63,584 nucleotides of DNA from Streptosporangiaceae bacterium (GTDB lineage Bacteria; Actinomycetota; Actinomycetes; Streptosporangiales; Streptosporangiaceae): NCBI GenBank assembly GCA_030041195.1, contig JASHOI010000013.1, forward strand, positions 1-63,584. Reading direction: 5' to 3'. The notes beneath the pieces were generated by a model that worked only from the letters and a program-made list of their open reading frames with translations, ran no database searches and was not told the origin of the DNA. Position numbers and translations under genes: made by a program. Shown here one piece after another: positions 15,983-23,992 of this stretch; within the stretch, counting starts at the first letter, position 1; every line of letters starts with the position of its first letter.

Positions 15983-17373
15983 GCACCCACCTCCGCTGGC
16001 CAGATCATCGCGGGCGGGAGGTTCACCTGGGCTGCCAGCCGGCGCGCTGAGGCGTCCGCGAGGCTGAGCACCTCCTCGTCCTCGACCAGAGTGGCGCGGG
16101 AGTGCCGGAGCACCACCCGTCCGTCGACGATGACCGTGTCCACGGCCTTGGTCCGGCCGATCAGCGCGGCGTCGCGGACCGGGTTGGCCTGCGGATGCGA
16201 CTCGGCCACCCCGGGCGCGCGGATGACCAGGTCAGCCACCATGCCCGGGGCCAGGCAGCCCAGCCGGTCCTGCAGCCCGACCGCGCGGGCGCCGGACCTG
16301 CTCGCCATCTCCAGGATCTCCTCGGCGGCGAGGAACTGCCCGTGCGCCCGGGCCAGCAGGAAGCCGATGTGGCCCTGCTCGCCGAACCCCCACACCTTGG
16401 CGACGTCCGAGCCGAACGCGACCGGCACCCCGCTGTGGTACATCTCGGCCGCCCGCTGCGGGAAGAACTCGGCCATCCCGTAGTACATGTAGTTGCCGGG
16501 CATCCAGGCGATGGTCATGCCCGAGTCGATAACGTGCGGCGCCTCGTCGTCCCTGATCGCGTTCATGTGCGAGAACGTGCAGTTCGGGCCCAGCACGCCG
16601 ATCTCGGCGAAGTGGGCCAGCGGATGCCCGCCGAACCGGGCGTCATCCTCCTCCACGTCGTCGGCGTAGAAGGACTGGTGCTGGGTGAAGATGGCGCCGC
16701 GCTCGTCGGCGGCCGCCTTGGCCGCCCGCTCGAGCTCGTCCGAGGCGGTCGCCGCACCGTACAGCCCGATGTGCCCGCGCACCAGCGCGTCGGGATCGGC
16801 ATTGCGGGCCAGCTGGCCGCCGAGCAGCTTCATCGCCCGCGCGTGGTCGGCCGGGGCCCGGTCCAGCGCGTGGTAGCCCGACGAGACCCGGTCCCAGAGG
16901 AAGGCGTCGGCCACCGACCCGCGGATGCCGATCCGCTGTGCGGCCGAGGCCACCGCGTCGGGCTCGTACGCGGTGCCGGGCTCCAGGAAGCAGGTCACCC
17001 CGTTGCGCAGCATCTCCAGCCCGGCCAGCAGCGTGCTCGCGTACTCGTCGTCATCGCCGACGGCCTGCATCCAGTCGGTGAAATAGTCCTGCGACTGCGC
17101 CTCGCTGGGGCTGTCCGGCAGCGCGCCTCTGGTCGTGTGCAGCGTCATGTGCGCGTGGGCGTCCACCTGCCCGGGATGGACGGTGCCGCCGCCCGCGTCG
17201 ATGGTCCGGGCCGCGGCGTATGCGCCAACGTCGGCGTCGGGGCCGACGGCCACAATGCGCTTTCCGGTGATTGCGACGGCCCCTTTCGGGTACATCCGCC
17301 GCTGCTCGTCAAGGGTGATCACATATGCATTGCGCACAAGAAGATCACATTTGAGCGGCGCTTCTTCCGCCAT
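15979..17373 (-). CDS. Amidohydrolase-superfamily enzyme (AtzA/TrzN-like), copy 2
   Basis: A 464-residue enzyme, the first gene of the ten-gene operon. Metal-site motifs are VDAHAHMTLH, FTQHQS, FSHMN and FGSDVAK, matching the paralogue at 6345-7739. Start choice: the ATG at 17373 has GGAG six bases upstream; ATGs at 17385 and 17427 would add residues with no clear homologous role. As its paralogue does, it probably hydrolyses a C-N bond. Its position ahead of CoA-dependent genes suggests it exposes the acid or removes a nitrogen substituent before beta-oxidation-type steps. Confidence 0.88.
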   Translation of the reverse strand: MAEEAPLKCDLLVRNAYVITLDEQRRMYPKGAVAITGKRIVAVGPDADVGAYAAARTIDAGGGTVHPGQVDAHAHMTLHTTRGALPDSPSEAQSQDYFTDWMQAVGDDDEYASTLLAGLEMLRNGVTCFLEPGTAYEPDAVASAAQRIGIRGSVADAFLWDRVSSGYHALDRAPADHARAMKLLGGQLARNADPDALVRGHIGLYGAATASDELERAAKAAADERGAIFTQHQSFYADDVEEDDARFGGHPLAHFAEIGVLGPNCTFSHMNAIRDDEAPHVIDSGMTIAWMPGNYMYYGMAEFFPQRAAEMYHSGVPVAFGSDVAKVWGFGEQGHIGFLLARAHGQFLAAEEILEMASRSGARAVGLQDRLGCLAPGMVADLVIRAPGVAESHPQANPVRDAALIGRTKAVDTVIVDGRVVLRHSRATLVEDEEVLSLADASARRLAAQVNLPPAMIWPAEVGA

Positions 17374-17422
17374 GGCCAACTCCATATGACAAATGTTCAC
17401 TCCCCATGCGTGATCCCCAACC

Positions 17423-17452
17423 ATCATGCATCCGGTAAGAACGGGCCGTCAA
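17423..17452 (-). promoter_or_regulatory. Promoter of the ten-gene operon
   Basis: On the minus strand, TTGACG (17452-17447) and CATGAT (17428-17423) lie 18 bases apart. The surrounding CAGTGCCTTGACGGCC and CCGGATGCAT closely match the promoter of the amidase/amidohydrolase operon near 40.1 kb. A short palindrome, CGGTA-TGTT-TACCG (17471-17484), lies just upstream. Confidence 0.55.
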
Positions 17453-17604
17453 GGCACTGACACGCAATATCGGTATGTTTACCGGCGAATCCGCGCAGCC
17501 GTCCATCAGCATAGTTCCCGCTGGTCAGCGACTTCCTAATCGTGCCGAGAACGCGAAAGCAGCATCTATTGAATAAGCCTATTTCGCGATGGCCGGCATT
17601 CAAT

Positions 17605-17620
17605 GTCTGCGCTTGCAGAC
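17605..17620. promoter_or_regulatory. Palindrome GTCTGC-GCTT-GCAGAC
   Basis: A perfect 6-base inverted repeat around GCTT, lying 25 bases beyond the end of the Lrp-type gene and upstream of the amidohydrolase operon promoter. It lacks a T-tract on either strand, so an operator is likelier than a terminator. The rest of 17374-17645 holds no gene. Confidence 0.35.
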
Positions 17621-17645
17621 CGCATAAGGAGTGACAAGCCGGTTA

Positions 17646-18125
17646 CTATTTGCCGACCGCTTCATCTTCCGCGAGAAATGCCCCGGCGGCCCGGCGCCTA
17701 GCCTCCCAGCACACCATCGTTTCGCTGCGCACGAAACCGGGGGAAGCGGGCAGGATGTTCACGATGAAATCCTGCAGCGCCTGGTGGCTCTGGGCCCGGA
17801 CGGACAGCAGGATGTCCCACCGCCCGGCGACGATATAAGCGGTGACGACCTGAGGGAAGGTCATCACGTGCTCGACGAGTTCCCGGAGGGCCTCGCCCTG
17901 CTGAGAGGTTATTCCAACGATGGCTTCCACCACCCAGCCGAGCGCCGCCGGGTCGATCTCGGCGTGGTACCCGCGGATGATCCCGCGGTTGTGCAGCCGC
18001 TCCAGGCGCTCGGACACGCCGGTCGGCGACATCGCGACCGCTCGGGCAATCGCGCGCGTGGACAGCCGGGCGTCCTCGGCGAGCATGCCGACGATCTTGG
18101 TGTCGATAGGGTCCAAGGCCGGCAT
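17646..18125 (-). CDS. Lrp/AsnC-family transcriptional regulator
   Basis: A 159-residue regulator with an N-terminal winged helix-turn-helix (LDPIDTKIVGMLAEDARLS, then MSPTGVSERLERLHNRGII) and a C-terminal RAM/AsnC ligand domain (GRWDILLSVRAQSHQALQDFI). Family members bind amino acids or related small molecules. It lies between the M20/flavoenzyme operon (78 bases downstream of its last gene) and the ten-gene operon, both on the same strand. It is a natural candidate to sense a pathway amine or amino acid and control one or both. Confidence 0.9.
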   Translation of the reverse strand: MPALDPIDTKIVGMLAEDARLSTRAIARAVAMSPTGVSERLERLHNRGIIRGYHAEIDPAALGWVVEAIVGITSQQGEALRELVEHVMTFPQVVTAYIVAGRWDILLSVRAQSHQALQDFIVNILPASPGFVRSETMVCWEARRRAAGAFLAEDEAVGK

Positions 18126-18203
18126 ATCCCGGGAGCATACCTATCGCGCCGGCCAGGCGGATCGCGACAAGCGAATCGCCTGGCGGGTGCCGGTGCCCGG
18201 CCA

Positions 18204-19502
18204 TCAGCAGCCGCCGAAAAAGCACTGCAGCATCCGCACACCCGTGACCAGCGCAGATACCGGAACGCGCTCGTCGGTGCCATGGAACATGGATGCGAAG
18301 TCATAGCCGCCGGGCAGCAGCAGCGGGATGAAGCCGAAGTGCCGGATACCCAGCCGGGCGAAGTGCTTGGCGTCGGTGCCGATCGGCAGGCAGGTGGGGA
18401 CGACGACCGCGCCGGGGTCCTCCTTCTCGATCGCGGCACGGATCGCGTCCGGCACAGCCCCGTCGAAGCGGGTCTGCACCGCGGGCCCCTCCTGCACCAC
18501 CTCGACGTCCGCGAGGTCGGCAACGACCTCGCGTATCTCGTCGAGCAGTTCGGACCCGAAGCCGGGCACATAACGCCCGTCGATGCTCGCCTCGGCCGTG
18601 AACGGGACCACGTTGTGCTGCGCGCCCGCCGCAAGCCTGGTGATGCTGTAGGTGTTGCGCAGCGTGGGCCGCAGCAGCCGGGCCACCGGGCCGAGGGCGG
18701 CCAGCGCGGCGTCCGCGTCGCGGACCCCGGTCCATTCCCGTGCCGCCGCGACCATGGCCTGCGTGGATTCGGTCGTGCGGGGCAGCGGGGCATAGCGCTG
18801 CACCCGCAGCAGTGCCTCGGCCAGCCTGGGGATGGGGTTGGCCGGGTGCACCAGCGACCCGTGACCGCCCTGCCCGTGGGCCACCAGCCGCAGCCACCTG
18901 ATTCCCTTCTCGGCGATCTGAACGAAGTACGCCCGGCCGCCGTCGCCGGCGTCGTGGCTGAACCCGCCGGCCTCGCCGATCGACTCGCTGCAGCCCTCGA
19001 ACAGGCCGGGATGGGTGTCGACCAGCCAGCCAGCGCCCTCCCGGCCGCCCATCTCCTCGTCAGCGAGCAGCGCGATCACGATGTCGCGGGCCGGCCGCCA
19101 CCCGCTGGCCAGCTTGCCGCCGAGCGCGGTGATGACCATGGCGATCATGTCTTTCATGTCGACAGCGCCCCGGCCCCACACCTGGCCGTCCCGCACCTCG
19201 CCGGAAAACGGCGGCACCGACCAGGCCGCCGCGTCGGCGGCCACCACGTCCAGGTGCATCTGCACGAGCAGCGCCGGGCGGGACCCGTCGGTGCCCTCGA
19301 TGCGGGCCACCACGCTGCTGCGCCGCGGCAGGTGTTCGTACAGCCGTGGTGCGAGCCCCAGACCGGAAAGCTCGCCCGCCACGAACTCGGCAGCGGCGCG
19401 CTCGCCGTCCCCGGCCGGAGAGGTGTCGATCCGGATCAGGTCGGAGCAGAGCTGGACGACGCGGTCCGGGCCGGGCTCGGCGCGGTGATCGGCAATGCTC
19501 AT
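18204..19502 (-). CDS. M20-family metallopeptidase (ArgE/DapE-like)
   Basis: A 432-residue zinc hydrolase with the first ligands in LVQMHLDVVAADA, GRGAVDMKD (bridging Asp), LLADEEMGG (catalytic Glu and ligand Glu) and a final HGTDERVPVS ligand. A dimerisation domain intervenes (AHGQGGHGSLVHPANPI). Such enzymes remove an acyl or carbamoyl group from an amino acid or split a dipeptide. It starts ten bases after the second M20 gene ends, in one transcript with the flavoenzyme and creatininase-like genes. Confidence 0.9.
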   Translation of the reverse strand: MSIADHRAEPGPDRVVQLCSDLIRIDTSPAGDGERAAAEFVAGELSGLGLAPRLYEHLPRRSSVVARIEGTDGSRPALLVQMHLDVVAADAAAWSVPPFSGEVRDGQVWGRGAVDMKDMIAMVITALGGKLASGWRPARDIVIALLADEEMGGREGAGWLVDTHPGLFEGCSESIGEAGGFSHDAGDGGRAYFVQIAEKGIRWLRLVAHGQGGHGSLVHPANPIPRLAEALLRVQRYAPLPRTTESTQAMVAAAREWTGVRDADAALAALGPVARLLRPTLRNTYSITRLAAGAQHNVVPFTAEASIDGRYVPGFGSELLDEIREVVADLADVEVVQEGPAVQTRFDGAVPDAIRAAIEKEDPGAVVVPTCLPIGTDAKHFARLGIRHFGFIPLLLPGGYDFASMFHGTDERVPVSALVTGVRMLQCFFGGC

Positions 19503-19512
19503 CGGGCCCCCG

Positions 19513-20838
19513 TCACCGGCCGGGAGCCAGGAAGGCCAGCGCCGCGCCGGTGAGCGCGAGCACGCCGGTACGGATCGCGCCCTCCGGTTCGGGCCCGAAC
19601 CCGGCGCTGTGGCAGCCGGGCAGGGACTTGTGCTTCTCGGCGAAGCTCTGGCCCGGTGCCGCCTGCCAGGCCTGCGCCGGGTACCCGCCGAACTCCCAGT
19701 AGCAGTACGGCACCGCGGGGCCCGGGTAGCCGTGGTCCGGGTCCGGGATCCCGAACACGGAGAAATCCTCGCTGCCCATGGAGACCGGGAGGTCGACGAC
19801 GTTCGGCGCGCCGAACAGTTCGGTATGCACGCCGCGGACCGCCGCGGTGACGCTCTCGTCATTGCTCATCAGCGGGAAATACGAGGACGGCTGGATCGTC
19901 GGAGCTTCCGGGCAGCGCGCCGACTGGCACTCCCCGGTGACGATCCGGTCGACCGCGTCGAGCAGCCTCCGGCGGGTGTCATCGGACCGGAAGCGCAGGT
20001 TCACCGCCAGCCGGGCCTCGTCCGGGATGACGTTGGCCTTGGTGCCCGCGTGCAGCATGCCCACGGTCACGACGGCGGGCTCGGCGGGATCCAGTTCCCT
20101 GGCCACGATCGTCTGCAGCCGGAGCACCACGAGCGAGGCGACGACGATCGGGTCGACGCACACCTCGGGGCTCGAGCCGTGGCCGCCCCGGCCGCGGATC
20201 GTGACGTCGAGGTTGAGGGCACCCGAGGCGAACAGCCCGGCGGCGTGACCGACCTGCCCGACGCCGAACGCGTCGACGTGCTGGGCCAGGGCGGTGTCCG
20301 GCCGGCCGAACCGCCGGAACAGGCCATCCCGCACCATCGCGATCGCGCCCTCGGCGGTCTCCTCGGCCGGCTGGGCGACGGCCATGATCGTCCCCCGCCA
20401 CTGGTCCCGGGCCCGCGCGAGCGCGCCGACCGTGCCCGCGAGGGCCGTCAGGTGAACGTCGTGGCCGCAAGCGTGCATGACCGGGACCTGGCTGCCGTCG
20501 GCACCCTCGGCCATCGCCGTGCTCGCGTACGCCAACCCGGTCCGCTCCCGGACCGGCAGCGCGTCCATGTCGGCCCGGATCATGACCAGCGGGCCGTCGC
20601 CGTTGGCCAGGATCCCGACCACTCCGGTGCCGCCGACACCGGTCTCGACCTGCGCGCCGGCCGCCGCGAGCCGCTCCGCGACCACCGCGCTGGTACGGGT
20701 CTCGCGGCCGGAAAGCTCGGGGTGACGGTGCAGGTCCTGGTACCACGCGGTCAGCCCGGGCAGGTCCACGTCCCCGCCGAGCACCCGGTGTGTCCGCTCG
20801 GCGACTTCGGCCGGGGAGCCGCCCTGGGGATCGCTCAT
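19513..20838 (-). CDS. M20-family amidohydrolase (hippurate/IAA-amino acid hydrolase-like)
   Basis: A 441-residue protein with DLHRHPELSGRE, IRADMDALPV, MHACGHDVH and PAEETAEGA, the fingerprint of N-acyl-amino-acid amidohydrolases of the HipO/ILR1 group, ending in MGSEDFSVF with a metal ligand. The group hydrolyses aromatic or aliphatic acyl conjugates of amino acids. The ATG at 20838 overlaps the stop of the flavoenzyme gene (ATGA). It is of a different branch from the neighbouring M20 protein, so the two probably act on different amide bonds. Confidence 0.9.
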   Translation of the reverse strand: MSDPQGGSPAEVAERTHRVLGGDVDLPGLTAWYQDLHRHPELSGRETRTSAVVAERLAAAGAQVETGVGGTGVVGILANGDGPLVMIRADMDALPVRERTGLAYASTAMAEGADGSQVPVMHACGHDVHLTALAGTVGALARARDQWRGTIMAVAQPAEETAEGAIAMVRDGLFRRFGRPDTALAQHVDAFGVGQVGHAAGLFASGALNLDVTIRGRGGHGSSPEVCVDPIVVASLVVLRLQTIVARELDPAEPAVVTVGMLHAGTKANVIPDEARLAVNLRFRSDDTRRRLLDAVDRIVTGECQSARCPEAPTIQPSSYFPLMSNDESVTAAVRGVHTELFGAPNVVDLPVSMGSEDFSVFGIPDPDHGYPGPAVPYCYWEFGGYPAQAWQAAPGQSFAEKHKSLPGCHSAGFGPEPEGAIRTGVLALTGAALAFLAPGR

Positions 20839-22145
20839 CGCCGGCCGCCATCCTGCGCTGCCACGGGGCTTCCTCCTTTCGGCCGGCGGCCAGGCCGGCC
20901 GGCGATCGCGGCGCGGGCCAGCGAAAAGCCGGCCAGGTCCCAGCGGGGCGCCGCGCCGGTGGCGAGACCGGCCAGCACCGACCCGAGGAGCGGCCCGAAC
21001 TTGAACCCGTGGCCCGAGGTGCCCGCCCCGACCACAACCCGGCCGACCCGGTCGATGACGAACCGCAGGTCGGCGGTGTAGTCGAGCACGCACCGCTCCA
21101 CCAGCCTCGGCTCGGTGCCGACGCCGCGCAGCAGGGTGCCGGCCGCGGCAATGAGCTGCCTGGTCACGACGGAATCCGGAGCCAGCGGGTCGCTGCGGTA
21201 GCGCACCCCGAGCCCGGAGTGCCTGACCCCGAACTTGTACATACCGTGCGCCCCGGACGCGGTCACCGGCAGCCCGTACAGCTGCTCATAATCGGCGTCT
21301 CCCGGCACCGCAGGCCAGCCCGGGTCCGCCCCGTGCCGGGTGCCCGCGGGGAAGGCCGCGGCCGTGTACCAGGCCGGGGCACCGTGGCCGGCGGTGAAGC
21401 GCTGCACCACCGCGGGCCGCGGGCCGCCGGCCGGCTCCGCAGCCGGCCCGGCGTCCAGGTAGACCACCTGCTGCAGGCCGGTGACGACGCGGTACTCCAG
21501 GCCCATCCCGCGCAGCAGCGGGGCGGTGCCGGGGCCGGCGCAGATCACCGCCCCGGCCGCCTCGATGTCCCCGCCGGAGGTCTCGATGCGCACCGCGCCG
21601 GGGCCGTCGCGCACCGCGGTCACCTCGGTGTCCTCGCGCAGTTCCGCGTGCATCGTCGCGCGCAGGGCATCGCGGGCCCGGTCGGCGCGGAGCATCCCCG
21701 CGGTCGGCTCGTGCACAGCGGGGCCGGCCATGGCCACCGCCGGGAACCGCCGGGCGACGTCGGCCGCGGTGAGGTACTCGGCCTTGGCGCCCGCCGCTGC
21801 CAGGCCAGCGGCATACCCGGGCAGGCCCTCGCCGACCGACAGGAACGGGTGCGCCTGGAGTATCCGCTGGCCGGACGCGTCCTCAAGCTCGCGCCAGGCC
21901 CGCTCAGCCGCCGCCACCATCGCGTTGAGCTTGGGCTCGTCGTAGTTGTAGCGGAACGCGCGCGAGTTCCCCTTCGACCCGCTCCACTCGTGGCCGACGC
22001 GGGCCTGCTCCAGGCACACGACGTCGCGGCCGGCCAGGCCAAGGGCCCGGCTCGCGGCCAGGCCGAGCAGGCCGCCGCCGACGACCACGAACTCCCTGCG
22101 TTCGATGTGCGTCACCTCCGGCACGACCGCACGGGCGGTCGGCAA
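20835..22145 (-). CDS. FAD-dependent amine oxidase (monomeric sarcosine oxidase-like)
   Basis: About 436 residues with the dinucleotide-binding VVVGGGLLGLAASRAL near the N-terminus, KGNSRAFRYNYDE (as in the SRxxR region of MSOX), and RCVLDYTADLRFVIDR followed by GAGTSGHGFKFGP. The Cys of the last motif (about residue 352) fits the residue that binds FAD covalently in sarcosine and N-methyltryptophan oxidases. It would oxidise a secondary amine such as an N-methyl amino acid. The start is uncertain: TTG at 22145 is used, but GTG at 22115 is possible. Confidence 0.85.
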   Translation of the reverse strand: MPTARAVVPEVTHIERREFVVVGGGLLGLAASRALGLAGRDVVCLEQARVGHEWSGSKGNSRAFRYNYDEPKLNAMVAAAERAWRELEDASGQRILQAHPFLSVGEGLPGYAAGLAAAGAKAEYLTAADVARRFPAVAMAGPAVHEPTAGMLRADRARDALRATMHAELREDTEVTAVRDGPGAVRIETSGGDIEAAGAVICAGPGTAPLLRGMGLEYRVVTGLQQVVYLDAGPAAEPAGGPRPAVVQRFTAGHGAPAWYTAAAFPAGTRHGADPGWPAVPGDADYEQLYGLPVTASGAHGMYKFGVRHSGLGVRYRSDPLAPDSVVTRQLIAAAGTLLRGVGTEPRLVERCVLDYTADLRFVIDRVGRVVVGAGTSGHGFKFGPLLGSVLAGLATGAAPRWDLAGFSLARAAIAGRPGRRPKGGSPVAAQDGGRR

Positions 22146-22154
22146 TCTCAGGCC

Positions 22155-22667
22155 TCAGGCCGGTCCCGGGATCATCAACATGAGCTCGTGCACCGCGGCG
22201 GTCACCGCCGGGGCCGACTCCGCCACCCGGCGGGCGTCGCCCGGATGCCGCAGCTCGGGCCGCCCGGCCGCGTCCAGCAGCCCGTCGAGGTCCGCCAGCC
22301 GGCCCGCCAGCCAGGCGAGCGGGTCCTGCCGGAGGGCCGGGTCGAAGAAGCGCTCGCCCGGGTACCGGCCCTCGAAGCGGTGATAGTGGGCCCGGTCGAA
22401 GTTGCCCGGGGCCCCGGTCTCCAGCGTGAACAGGTCGGCTCGGAAGATCGGGTCGTGCAGCCGGAGCTCGACCGCGTCGTACTCCTGATCCCCGGGCTGC
22501 TCATCCAGGCGCTGGATCTCCACCCGCACGCCGACCTCGCGGCCGTCGCTGGCCTGCTCGCTCCAGTGCTGCGCGGTGATGCCGATGGTCTCGAACAGGA
22601 ACACCCGGCGCAGGTAGCCGGCGCTGCTGACCTGGCCGACGCTCCTCAGCTCCAGTGCGGCAGTCAT
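22155..22667 (-). CDS. Conserved-looking protein of unknown function
   Basis: A 170-residue soluble protein that I do not recognise. It has a beta-rich N-terminal half (VGQVSSAGYLRRVFLFETIG) and a central FDRAHYHRFEGRYPGERFFDPAL with several aromatic and acidic residues, then a helical C-terminus. The HYH could bind metal. It overlaps the creatininase-like gene by four bases and is followed ten bases later by the flavoenzyme, so it is part of the pathway operon. An accessory subunit or a small enzyme is possible. Confidence 0.7.
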   Translation of the reverse strand: MTAALELRSVGQVSSAGYLRRVFLFETIGITAQHWSEQASDGREVGVRVEIQRLDEQPGDQEYDAVELRLHDPIFRADLFTLETGAPGNFDRAHYHRFEGRYPGERFFDPALRQDPLAWLAGRLADLDGLLDAAGRPELRHPGDARRVAESAPAVTAAVHELMLMIPGPA

Positions 22668-23452
22668 CGGGCTCCTCCAGTCTCCTGGGCTTCGAGCAGC
22701 GAGCGGCAGTACGCCTGCAGGCCGGACACGGCCAGTTCCAGCAGCTTCTCCCCGGCGCCGCGGCTGGCCGGGCCCGGGTCGCCGACCACGCCGTTGGACC
22801 CGGCCGGGTCGACCCGCACCGGCCGGTACACCCCGGCCTGCCCCAGCGGCACGCGGTAGGGCACCCCGGAGGCAGGTATCCGGTACGGCCGGACGTGGCC
22901 GTCCAGGCTCAGCGCGATCGACGTCTCGAGCTCGGCGGCGTGGCCGATCCCGCTGTCCGAGGTGAGCACCGCGGCCGCCGCGTCGCCCATGAAATCCCAG
23001 TACGACGCGAAGTGCACGCGGCAGGCCACGTCGACCAGGCTGCCAGCGGCCGCCATGCCCGCGCCGATGTTGCCGGCGTGACCGTTGACGATCACGAGGT
23101 CACGCAGGCCGGCCCCGCTCGCGGTGCGGCACACGTCCCCGATGAGGCTGATCATCGTGCCGGTCCCGACCGAGAGCGTGGCCCCGAAACCCAGCCAGTG
23201 CGCCGAGCACCCGATTGGCAGCACCGGCAGCACCAGGGCTCCCGGCCCGAGCCCGGCCGCGGCCCGCCGCACCACCGTGTCAGCGGCCAGGTGGTCGAAG
23301 CCGGTGACCACGTGCGGCCCGTGCTGCTCGGTGGCCCCGATCGGCCACAGGCCGACGCACGGCGCGGCCAGCGCGGCCCGCAGCTCCGGCGCCGTCAGCC
23401 GGGCCCACTCGGCGGGACGGGAGGAACGCGCCGGGTCAGTAGAAGCTGACAT
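22664..23452 (-). CDS. Creatininase-family amidohydrolase
   Basis: A 262-residue protein with PIGATEQHGPHV (metal-binding Glu and His), GFDHLAAD, IVNGHAGN and GHAAELETS, the metal motifs of creatininase and its relatives. The family opens cyclic amides such as creatinine or 2-amino-5-formylamino intermediates, and includes the MftE peptidase of mycofactocin. No mycofactocin genes are seen here. Given its amidase and amine-oxidase neighbours, opening a lactam or cyclic urea is a reasonable inference. It starts inside the end of the DUF3830 gene. Confidence 0.88.
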   Translation of the reverse strand: MSASTDPARSSRPAEWARLTAPELRAALAAPCVGLWPIGATEQHGPHVVTGFDHLAADTVVRRAAAGLGPGALVLPVLPIGCSAHWLGFGATLSVGTGTMISLIGDVCRTASGAGLRDLVIVNGHAGNIGAGMAAAGSLVDVACRVHFASYWDFMGDAAAAVLTSDSGIGHAAELETSIALSLDGHVRPYRIPASGVPYRVPLGQAGVYRPVRVDPAGSNGVVGDPGPASRGAGEKLLELAVSGLQAYCRSLLEAQETGGAR

Positions 23453-23948
23453 CGATCATGACCCCACCCGCGGACCGGGTGGCCCGCGAGCGGTCAGCGA
23501 ACTCCTGCCATTCCTCGGGGGTCCCGTCGAAGCTCGCGAACACGGGTGCGGCGAACGTCACGAACTGGCCGGGGACGGTGGGCCTGGCGTACCGGTCGTA
23601 CGGCCAGTAGATCTCGCTCAGCGGATCGGGATGGCCGTGCCTGGACCGCGCCTCGTAGTGGGTGAACAGCAGGTCGCCGGGGACGACGATCGTGGTGGCG
23701 TTCTCCGTGGGCGGGTTCACCGTGGGGTCGAAGAGGATCCCGGTGACGGTGCCCGAGTACGCGGCGTGCACGGCCTCGCCCCGGTCCGGCATGCGGTCGA
23801 CGATCGCCCGGCAGGTCTGCGGGGCCTCGTCCCACAGCAGGCGGAACCGGGCCGTGGCGGAGGAGCCCTCGAACCGCAGGCCGATGCCTTCCGGATGGCT
23901 CGGCCGCCCTTGCGCCTGGCCCGGCGCCATCACCGCGGTATCGCTCAT
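23436..23948 (-). CDS. DUF3830 family protein (cyclophilin-like fold)
   Basis: A 170-residue protein with FRLLWDEAPQTCRAIVDRMP, then AVHAAYSGTV and PGDLLFTHYEARSRHGHP. These match the DUF3830 group, whose members have a cyclophilin-like fold and tend to sit next to amide or hydantoin catabolic genes and ABC importers. Its molecular role is not established. It is the second gene of the operon, 44 bases after the enolase-superfamily gene, and overlaps the creatininase-like gene by 17 bases. Confidence 0.8.
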   Translation of the reverse strand: MSDTAVMAPGQAQGRPSHPEGIGLRFEGSSATARFRLLWDEAPQTCRAIVDRMPDRGEAVHAAYSGTVTGILFDPTVNPPTENATTIVVPGDLLFTHYEARSRHGHPDPLSEIYWPYDRYARPTVPGQFVTFAAPVFASFDGTPEEWQEFADRSRATRSAGGVMIDVSFY

Positions 23949-23992
23949 GCCCTGCCTGCCTTTCGGGTTGCCCGGCTGCTTCCGGCCGGATG

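Noticed and set aside
15050..16483. A 477-codon plus-strand frame opposite the MaoC and amidohydrolase genes
   Set aside because: No family match; histidine, arginine and glutamine-rich composition typical of antisense frames; opposite strand genes carry catalytic motifs.
22664..23452. Creatininase-family protein as MftE of a mycofactocin cluster
   Set aside because: None of the other mycofactocin genes (MftA-MftF) is seen near it, and its neighbours are amide and amine catabolic genes.
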